6,345 nt of DNA, from NCBI GenBank assembly GCA_016282555.1, contig JAEEKU010000164.1, positions 1 to 6,345 of the forward strand. The letters run 5' to 3'. This stretch comes from Methanomassiliicoccaceae archaeon. GTDB taxonomy: Archaea; Thermoplasmatota; Thermoplasmata; Methanomassiliicoccales; Methanomethylophilaceae. Position numbers and translations under genes: made by a program. A model generated the notes under the pieces. That model had not been told where the DNA came from, ran no database searches, and saw only the letters and a program-made list of their open reading frames with translations. Each line of letters begins with the position of its first letter. The stretch's first letter is position 1. Shown one piece after another: positions 1 through 6,000 of the stretch.

Positions 1-1031
1 ATCCAGTTCCTGAAGAGTTTGTCCTCCATGCGGTCTCTCCACATCTTCTCGTAAGGCATCAGAGCCTTCTTGGAGAAATCTCCGGTCTCCGCGCATTTAA
101 CGAGAACTTTTCCGGCGTACATTCCGGTTCTGCAGGCGTGGCAGATCCCTCCTCCGGTGATGGGATCAATGATTCTCGCGGCGTCCCCGACGAGTATTAT
201 GTTGTCGTCTATGGCGCAGTCGAGACCCGGACAGGTCGAAACGAACCCTCCCATGACTTCGAGGCACTGGCCCTTCGAGAGTCTGGGATCCCCGGCGATG
301 AATTTGTCGAGATAATATTTGGCGTCGGCGCCCTTTTTGCATTTGGTCCCCATAACGCCTATTCCGACGTTGGCGACCCCGTTCCCCTTGGGGAAGATCC
401 ATACGTATCCGCCGGGAGCGGCGGAGCCTATGACGAACTCGCAGAAATCCGGAGCGACGTCGATGTTGCACATCCTGTACTGGATGCACGAGTCTATATC
501 GCTGAGCTTCAGAGTGGTATCAATTCCCGCCCACCTGCCGACCTGGCTCTCGTAACCGTCGGCGGCGACGATGGCTTTGGCGCGGATCTCGATCTCCTCG
601 CCCATTGATTTTGCCTTGATTCCGGCGAGCTTTCCGTTTTCGCGGATGACTCCCGTGGCCGAGGTCCTGAGCATGATCTTCGCTCCGGCTTCGGCTGCAT
701 CCTTGGCCAGAGCTTTGTCGAAGAGGTGCCTCTCGAGAACGTATCCCACTTCGTTTCCGGCTTTGGACTCGTCCAGCTGGAACGCGGTTCCGAGAGTGGA
801 TTTTATTATGGCTCCCTTCATGTCGCCGCGTATCCACACGGGATCGGGCGTTATGCCGACTTCCTCCAGCCATTTTTTGGAGACTCCCTCGGCGCATCTG
901 AGGGGGGCACCTATCTCGGCTTTCTTCTCTATAAGCAGGGTGTCGAGCCCGCCCTGGGCGCAGAACTTCGCGGCCATGCTTCCCCCGGGGCCCGCGCCGA
1001 CAACCACAACGTCGCATTCGTAGGTCTTCAT
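1..1031 (-). CDS. Geranylgeranyl reductase family FAD-dependent oxidoreductase (archaeal lipid saturation), 3' end cut by window
   Basis: This enzyme probably saturates the geranylgeranyl chains of archaeal ether phospholipids (digeranylgeranylglycerophospholipid reductase), at the inner face of the membrane with reduced FAD. The start is the ATG at 1031-1029, 4 bases after the ferredoxin stop; 343 codons are visible before the window edge. Family members are usually around 390-400 residues, so roughly the last 50 are missing. Visible signatures: Rossmann dinucleotide-binding motif GAGPGG at residues 12-17 with the acidic residue of the second strand at E35; the family motif PLRCAEG at 43-49; the substrate-pocket signature YxWxFP-x8-GxG at 209-225 (YVWIFP, then GIG); and the FAD-binding VGDAA at 281-285 followed by DPITGGGI at 289-296. 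The assignment to the family is firm; the precise substrate is inferred from the neighbours. Related flavoproteins act on other prenyl substrates, which is the main alternative. Confidence 0.93.
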   Translation of the reverse strand, partial: MKTYECDVVVVGAGPGGSMAAKFCAQGGLDTLLIEKKAEIGAPLRCAEGVSKKWLEEVGITPDPVWIRGDMKGAIIKSTLGTAFQLDESKAGNEVGYVLERHLFDKALAKDAAEAGAKIMLRTSATGVIRENGKLAGIKAKSMGEEIEIRAKAIVAADGYESQVGRWAGIDTTLKLSDIDSCIQYRMCNIDVAPDFCEFVIGSAAPGGYVWIFPKGNGVANVGIGVMGTKCKKGADAKYYLDKFIAGDPRLSKGQCLEVMGGFVSTCPGLDCAIDDNIILVGDAARIIDPITGGGICHACRTGMYAGKVLVKCAETGDFSKKALMPYEKMWRDRMEDKLFRNW

Positions 1032-1041
1032 AAGATCACTC
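1032..1041 (-). promoter_or_regulatory. Ribosome-binding sequence of the reductase gene, overlapping the ferredoxin stop codon
   Basis: Reading the minus strand, GAGTGATCTT directly precedes the reductase ATG. GTGATC matches part of the archaeal Shine-Dalgarno consensus GGAGGTGATC, and the ferredoxin TGA stop lies inside it (1036-1038). Terminating ribosomes would be positioned to re-initiate, which supports this start and translational coupling. Confidence 0.65.
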
Positions 1042-1200
1042 TGCAGAAAGAGCCGCGACGGGACACAGCTTCACGCAGATCCCGCACTTTATGCAGTCGT
1101 CGTTGAACTCGAGAACGAAATCGTTGAGGAATATCGCGTTCTTGGGACATGAACCCACGCATCCCCCGCAATGGAGACATTTGTTTACATCAACCTTCAT
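1036..1200 (-). CDS. Small 2[4Fe-4S] ferredoxin, likely electron donor to the lipid enzymes
   Basis: A 54-residue protein consisting almost entirely of two [4Fe-4S] binding motifs: C8-x2-C11-x2-C14-x3-C18-P and C36-x2-C39-x2-C42-x3-C46-P. This is the classical clostridial-type arrangement of a low-potential, soluble two-cluster ferredoxin. The start ATG at 1200-1198 follows the tes stop by 5 bases; the TGA stop is at 1038-1036. Being sandwiched between a radical SAM enzyme and a geranylgeranyl reductase suggests a dedicated electron carrier. Established knowledge: in Methanosarcina acetivorans a ferredoxin encoded next to the reductase was needed for full lipid saturation in a heterologous host. 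Serving Tes as well is my inference, since radical SAM enzymes need one-electron reduction of their cluster. It could equally draw on or feed general cellular ferredoxin pools. Confidence 0.93.
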   Translation of the reverse strand: MKVDVNKCLHCGGCVGSCPKNAIFLNDFVLEFNDDCIKCGICVKLCPVAALSAE

Positions 1201-1211
1201 GATAATCACTC
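1201..1211 (-). promoter_or_regulatory. Ribosome-binding sequence of the ferredoxin gene, overlapping the tes stop codon
   Basis: The minus strand reads GAGTGATTATC followed by the ferredoxin ATG. The tes TGA stop (1206-1208) is embedded in GAGTGAT, the same heptamer found at the next junction. It resembles GGAGGTGATC with one G missing. It decides the ferredoxin start and suggests coupled translation along the operon. Confidence 0.6.
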
Positions 1212-2828
1212 ATCCTTCGGGACGATAAGGGCCTCCTCAAGTTCGGCGGCCTGTTTCTGGTGGGTTTTCTTCCACTCTTCCAAAGGAACGGAGAACTGCT
1301 TCTCGACATCCCTGCGGAATTCCGGCCCGCTGTTGTACGCGCAGAACGGAATCACGCGGCAGTCGGGAGTGACGTAGTGGACGCCGCAGCGCCTGACCCT
1401 CTCGATGTCGTAATTGTAGCTGTCCTGGAAATGCATTCCGCACACCAGCATCATCTTCCACGAGAAAGACGCGAGAGCTTCCTTGGACTTGTTGCCCATG
1501 ACGCTGGTGATCATCTTGACGAACGACGATTTCGTCATTCCCGCAGGCATTTTGCTCTCGTCCACGCATGAATTGAGAAGTTTGACGACCTTCAGAGCAT
1601 GGAGCTTCTTGAATCTGGAGTCGTCCATCTTGTCCGCGATGGCATCGAGCCCGCTGGAGAACTTCTCTATATTGACGAATCTCGGGAAGGGAACGACGGT
1701 TCCGTCCTCTCCCTGCATCAGATACGTGGCGATACCGCAGTGGGGGTGGGTTGTGAAAGTAACCTTGTTCTCTCCGAGATACGAGGAAGCGAACTTGGAG
1801 ATAGGAGCGACGACGGGAACCGGATACCAGTCGTCCTCGTCGGCGAAATCGGTCTGTTCCTTGACGCATCTGATGAGGTCGGGGAGGGTGAACCTGCCTT
1901 CGGAAACTTCCTCCTGGGTGACGCGCCCGGTGAAAGCCACGGGCTGGAAATTGATTCCCCTGATGACGTCCGCGTTGTCGAAAGCGAATTTGATGATGTC
2001 TCCGATCTCGTCGTCGTTCATTCCGGTTACGACCACGGGCACGAGAACGATAGAGGGGCTGTGAAGACCCTCCTTGTTGAGTCTCCTGCAGTTCTCGATG
2101 ACTTTCATCTTCACGTCCAGCATCTTTCTGGCTCTGGAGCGGATGTAGACTTCTTCCCTGAGGCTGTCGAACTGGAGATAGATCGTGTTCAGCCCGGCGT
2201 TCTTGGCGGCTTTGAGGAATTCGTAGTCTTTGGCGAATTTGATTCCGTTGGTAGCTACCTGGACCTGCGCGAATTTGAGTTCTTTCGCTTTGGCGACGAC
2301 GTCTATGAACCTGTCGTATACGGTAGGCTCTCCTCCCGCGAACTGCACGGCGGTGCACTTGATGGGCTCCTCGGACCTGAGGGTGACGAGCATATCGCAG
2401 ACCTGCTCGTACGAGGGTTCGTAAACGTACCCCTGGTGGTTGGCGTTCGCGAAGCAGATGGGACAGTTCATGTTGCATCTGTTGGTGAGATCGACGTTCG
2501 CGATGGCAGTGCAGGACAGCATATCTATCCTGTTCCCGTCTATTTCGATGTGAACCGCGTCGTCTTCCCCTTTCTTGACGGTTTTGTCGCAGGGATTGTG
2601 AAGTCCTATGCCGTCGTGGGCGAACTTTTCGGCTTTGAGGTACTGTTTCTCGCTGGACCAGTAAACATCGCTGAATTTTCCGTGAACGGGGCAGGTTTTT
2701 TCCATAAACACCTTTCCGTCTCTGGCGAGGATTTCCGCGTCCAGAAGCTTTCCGCATTCGGGACAGAGAGATCTCGTCTTCTTGGGAAGGCCCGTACTCG
2801 AACCGTAATCTTTTGAAGTCACTGTCAT
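1206..2828 (-). CDS. tes: Radical SAM tetraether lipid synthase (Tes / GDGT-macrocyclic archaeol synthase family)
   Basis: This 540-residue radical SAM enzyme would couple the terminal carbons of two lipid chains, turning archaeol-type diethers into macrocyclic archaeol or membrane-spanning tetraethers. N-terminal cysteine module: C22-P-E-C25 and C46-P-V-H, with further C80 and C106; in the characterised Methanocaldococcus homologue a comparable region holds a rubredoxin-like metal site. Radical SAM core: C118-x3-C122-x2-C125 (CNMNCPIC) for the SAM-binding cluster, GGEP at 165-168 on the second strand, and an ATNG strand at 192-195. C-terminal cysteines C463, C481, C490 and C496, and perhaps C364 and C421, are candidates for auxiliary iron-sulfur clusters, which this family has. 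The ATG at 2828 puts MTVTSKDY in front of the first cysteine pair and lies just downstream of a TATA box. First gene of the operon. Family call strong; the exact product (macrocycle versus tetraether) cannot be read from sequence. Other radical SAM families with similar N-termini, for example MoaA-like proteins, are less likely given the length, cysteine layout and neighbours. Confidence 0.9.
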   Translation of the reverse strand: MTVTSKDYGSSTGLPKKTRSLCPECGKLLDAEILARDGKVFMEKTCPVHGKFSDVYWSSEKQYLKAEKFAHDGIGLHNPCDKTVKKGEDDAVHIEIDGNRIDMLSCTAIANVDLTNRCNMNCPICFANANHQGYVYEPSYEQVCDMLVTLRSEEPIKCTAVQFAGGEPTVYDRFIDVVAKAKELKFAQVQVATNGIKFAKDYEFLKAAKNAGLNTIYLQFDSLREEVYIRSRARKMLDVKMKVIENCRRLNKEGLHSPSIVLVPVVVTGMNDDEIGDIIKFAFDNADVIRGINFQPVAFTGRVTQEEVSEGRFTLPDLIRCVKEQTDFADEDDWYPVPVVAPISKFASSYLGENKVTFTTHPHCGIATYLMQGEDGTVVPFPRFVNIEKFSSGLDAIADKMDDSRFKKLHALKVVKLLNSCVDESKMPAGMTKSSFVKMITSVMGNKSKEALASFSWKMMLVCGMHFQDSYNYDIERVRRCGVHYVTPDCRVIPFCAYNSGPEFRRDVEKQFSVPLEEWKKTHQKQAAELEEALIVPKDE

Positions 2829-2837
2829 GATAACTGG

Positions 2838-2856
2838 GAACAGATTAATACTGTTC
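2838..2856. promoter_or_regulatory. Inverted repeat GAACAG-N7-CTGTTC, candidate operator
   Basis: GAACAG at 2838-2843 is the perfect reverse complement of CTGTTC at 2851-2856, with the AT-rich spacer ATTAATA between them. The repeat abuts the tes TATA box and reaches to about the predicted transcription start. A dimeric repressor bound here would block polymerase recruitment at the lipid operon. No regulator is visible in the window. Confidence 0.5.
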
Positions 2857-2867
2857 TATAAAAAAGG
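2857..2867 (-). promoter_or_regulatory. TATA box (BoxA) of the tes-ferredoxin-reductase operon
   Basis: On the minus strand this reads CCTTTTTTATA, a good archaeal TATA-like element. Its centre lies about 33 bases before the tes ATG. With the usual spacing of about 25 bases to the start point, transcription would begin near 2835-2838, giving a leader of roughly 7-10 bases. A nearly leaderless transcript would fit the weak Shine-Dalgarno match before tes. Confidence 0.65.
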
Positions 2868-2898
2868 CTCTACTGCCCGGCCCTTCCGGAAAGGAAAA

Positions 2899-2919
2899 AA
2901 CCGCGCGAATCCGGCGGTT
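2899..2919. promoter_or_regulatory. Inverted repeat AACCGC-N9-GCGGTT upstream of the rightward promoter
   Basis: AACCGC at 2899-2904 pairs with GCGGTT at 2914-2919 around a nine-base spacer. It ends three bases before the TATA-like element of the rightward gene, where an activator or BRE-proximal factor could bind. A chance repeat in GC-rich DNA is also possible. Confidence 0.3.
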
Positions 2920-2921
2920 AC

Positions 2922-2930
2922 GATTATAAA
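2922..2930 (+). promoter_or_regulatory. TATA box of the large exported-protein gene
   Basis: GATTATAAA stands out as an AT-rich box in a GC-rich surrounding, about 65-73 bases before the ATG at 2995. Normal archaeal spacing would start transcription near 2951-2955 and leave a leader of about 40 bases, long enough to carry the AAGGG ribosome-binding sequence at 2986-2990. Confidence 0.55.
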
Positions 2931-2941
2931 CCGGAAAATGC

Positions 2942-2967
2942 GAACAGTGCATGCACGGCATCCTGTT
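2942..2967. promoter_or_regulatory. Recurring AACAG/CTGTT half-sites and a GTGCATGCAC palindrome at the rightward transcription start
   Basis: GAACAG at 2942-2947 repeats the half-site of the tes-side operator exactly, and CTGTT at 2963-2967 is in inverted orientation to AACAG. Between them, GTGCATGCAC (2947-2956) is a perfect ten-base palindrome covering the predicted start point. This suggests a regulator shared by both divergent promoters, but the spacer here is 15 bases rather than 7, so a single binding mode is uncertain. Confidence 0.3.
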
Positions 2968-2985
2968 ATTACTTCGTTCGGCGAA

Positions 2986-2994
2986 AAGGGAATC
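2986..2994 (+). promoter_or_regulatory. Ribosome-binding sequence of the large exported-protein gene
   Basis: AAGGGAATC immediately precedes the ATG at 2995. It is a partial match to GGAGGTGATC (GG--ATC in register with the other starts in this window). It supports this ATG over the in-frame internal ATG at 3019, which would remove the basic residues before the hydrophobic segment. Confidence 0.45.
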
Positions 2995-3090
2995 ATGAAC
3001 AAAGACAGGAAAGGCGCGATGCCGTTCGCCATAATAGCGGTTATGATTCTGATAATATCCTCTGCGTGCTCCGCCGCAGCCGCGGGTTAC
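2995..3090 (+). other. N-terminal export or anchor signal of the large protein
   Basis: Residues 1-32. Positively charged start, then hydrophobic AMPFAIIAVMILIISSA and a small-residue run CSAAAAG. Three readings are possible. A signal peptidase I site may lie within the alanine run near residues 27-30. A prepilin-like cleavage may occur after G7 in RKG-AMPF. C25 may be lipidated, though its preceding SSA is a poor lipobox. The Pro three residues after G7 resembles archaeal pilin signals, so I slightly favour a pilin-like anchor. Confidence 0.6.
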
Positions 3091-6000
3091 GAGAGAGCAT
3101 CGGAGGAGAGCATAAGCAGCGGAAAAGACTCCGAGTCGGTGGACGCGGCCGTGGATTCGGTGAGAACCTTCATCAACCGCGGGCTCGCCGAAATAATCCG
3201 GGACGTTTCCGTCTCCGGAACGGGGAATACGGAGGACAGATGCGCCCAGTTCGATACGAGGGCTTCGGAATGGATGGACTTCCAGTTCCCCGTCATAGAG
3301 AACGGGGTACGCGCGGAGCTCGTCTCCTACGAGGCGGAGTTGAGCGTGCAGTCGCTCAGGCTGGGCAGCGGCGATGCCGGCCCCGGCGGCTACGTCCCGG
3401 CGTATCTGAAAGCGACCGGGACCGTCGTGCTGGAGATATCCTCGAACACCGGCTCCGCGGTGACGGAGACGGAAATATCCACCGACGGGAGCTGCACCCT
3501 CCCGCTGGCCGCGGAGCAGGGATCCCTGTTCGAAAGAATGGTCTCCGAGGGATCCGTATCGATATCGCAGATGATGGCCTACCAGCTCTCCAATCTGGCG
3601 CAGATAAGGGTCCTTAACGGATACGGATCCCTGAACAGCTACGGGGAATACGGAACGGACAGAATCCTGACGAAACAGGATGTCCTGGATGCTTACAGAG
3701 TCTCTATGGATATCGTATCAGCACTCTGCTTCCGGGCGGGAGAATTCGCAGATCGCGAGTACGCCGATCCGGCGTCCGTGCTCGCCGCCGCGGACGGAAA
3801 GGTGACCATAGATCTCAAATCCGTTTACGCCCAGGCGCTGATGTCATCCATCGACGACATGGCGATCAAATGGTTCGATTATTTCTGCGGAAACGGGATC
3901 GTCCTCCACCTGCAGAACCAGCTGAACGTCTACAAGAAGGCCTCCGAGGCGCTGGTATCCTATGCCAGAGGAGACAACATGTTCAGCGCGGCGCCTTACC
4001 TCCGGGAGATAATGGAACTGAACGGCTACAGCGAGCAGGACTACAGATTCCCGGGATCGGGAAGCGCGGAAATCGAAATAGACGGAGTCAGGGTAACCGT
4101 GGAGTATCCCTGCACCGACATTCTGGAAACGGAATGGATCAAGCATTTCAAAAACAAGTTCGACAGAGAGCGCAACTGGCTCATGGATTACATCAGATCG
4201 GTGCTGAGAAGCGCGGTGATGAAGGTCGCGGAGGGCAGAAGCCTCGCCCCGGCGGTTATTGAAATAGATCCATGCGGAGGCGGGCGCATGATAGACAGGA
4301 TATGCAGATCCGCCGATGAAATTATGGATTCCTGCACGGATTCATTCCAGAAATCCATACTGTCGTCGATTCTGGAATCGGGAATATCTGATCCGCTGTA
4401 CGGCGCCGTATGCAACAAGATAACGGAAGAGAGGGAATCCTATATCCTCGAGGAGGAGTTCGGAAGAAGAGTGGCGGAGGCTTTCTCCCCGTATTTCCCG
4501 GACCCGGAAACCGTGACCGGAACGGAGGAATACAGGAAAGCGCTGGAAGAATACCGCGCGAAGGCCGGTTCGGATCTGGACGTCTTCGAGGATCTAGCCA
4601 GAACCCCCGGCGGACCGGACTATCTGACGACGGCGATCATGACCAGAATATGCTCTTTCGGAATAGAATCCTCCGGAATCTGCACCGATCTCAGGCCGAA
4701 GATAATCTCGATGTGCTCCGAAATGGCCGATATCTGCGATATGAACGCTTACGGGGAGTGCGTAACGCTTCCGGGATCGGAGAATTTCAGCGTGGAAAGA
4801 CCGGAAGGAGGATTTTCGGCGGAGAGGCTCAGAATAGACTTCGTCTCGTCGCCCTCTTCCTCCGATCCGTCCGTAATAGAGAAAAAATGCACGCGCACGA
4901 TAGGTCTGGACGAAACCGTCTCCGCCGCATACTGCACGGTGTTCAGAGTCTCGCTCGAGGATCGCGTCGCGTATACGGTTACCGGATCCGGCCCGATGCC
5001 GGACGCCATGGGCACAGGCAGCTGCGTCGTGAACGGGGAATTCCCGGTTTCCGTGAATATAGAAGTCCCGGTGGCGAGCGGATGGTCCCTGGCCGGAATC
5101 GGCTACGTCCCGGGATGCCTGGTAACGGACGAGCTCTGGGATGCGGCCCTGAAAGTTCTGGAGCCCGTCCTCGAGCCTCTGAAGAAGGTCATGTCCATAC
5201 TGAACAGGATCATGGCCGCGGTGGGCGAGAAGGTGGCCGACGCGGTCAGATACGCCGCGGATTACCTCGAAAAGCTGTACAGCGATCTGATCGGCCCCGC
5301 CACGGAAGTATACGAATGGATCAAAGCGAACCTGAGCGCGCTGGCCGAGAGTTTATCGGAGAGCTTCATGATCAGAATCGGCCTGAACAGACAGAGCATT
5401 TCGATGACGGTCTTCGGATACGATCTCAAAATAACCACCAACCTGGTCTCATTAGCGGGGAAAACCAAAACGCTGTTCTCGATGGAACTGTCCAAACAAG
5501 TCGAGAACCGCTCGGTCTCCGCCGGAGTCACGGTAAAGACGAGAGGGGGAATAAACGGGGAGGACATGATATTCACCGGATTCGGAAGCATAGAGGATCC
5601 GGGGGACAAAGTCGCCGGAAGGGAATCCTGGAAAGTGAAGATGACCTTCGATCCGCTGATGAAGGGAAGCAAGCACCTTCTGACATTCAACGGAAAAGCC
5701 GGTAAAACATCGGTATCGGCGGTTCTTCCCGAAGTCGAGCAGTATCACGAGCTCGGAGTCGCCCTGAGCGACATCCCCGGGGCGGGCGCCGTGCTCTCCA
5801 ACATTCCCCTCCCGGTTCCCGGGGCCAAAGCCGCCGTGGACGCGGGATTCAGCCTGAAGTACAACGCCCCGGTCAAAAAAGGGCTGCTGATAAACGAGAT
5901 TGAAACCAATCCCGCGGGAGAGGACAGGGGATCGGAATGGATAGAGCTCTTCAACAACTCGGATTCCGCCGTGGAACTCGAAGGATATACCCTCACGGCA

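Noticed and set aside
138..1106. Plus-strand and alternate minus-strand frames across the reductase gene
   Set aside because: The minus-strand frame starting at 1031 carries all the flavoprotein motifs. The others are shadows with no motifs.
1599..2816. A long open frame on the plus strand (405 codons) opposite the tes gene
   Set aside because: It mirrors the tes codons almost end to end. The opposite strand has unmistakable radical SAM motifs, whereas this frame shows no domain and no promoter of its own. It is a by-product of GC-rich codon usage.
2884..2894. TTCCGGAA palindrome followed by an A-run (2884-2900), considered as a terminator hairpin
   Set aside because: The palindrome is only eight bases and lies between divergent promoters where no transcript is expected to end. 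It is more likely chance or part of the regulatory region.
3067..3072. C25 as a lipoprotein lipobox cysteine in the large protein
   Set aside because: The preceding residues (SSA) lack the usual Leu or Val at the third position before the cysteine. A pilin-like or ordinary signal peptide fits better.
4410..5705. A 431-codon plus-strand frame inside the large exported-protein gene
   Set aside because: It is extremely rich in Arg and Gly, has no domain, and is shifted relative to the open frame that carries the signal sequence and lamin-tail domain. The similar frames at 3066-3617 and 3870-4262 are rejected for the same reason.
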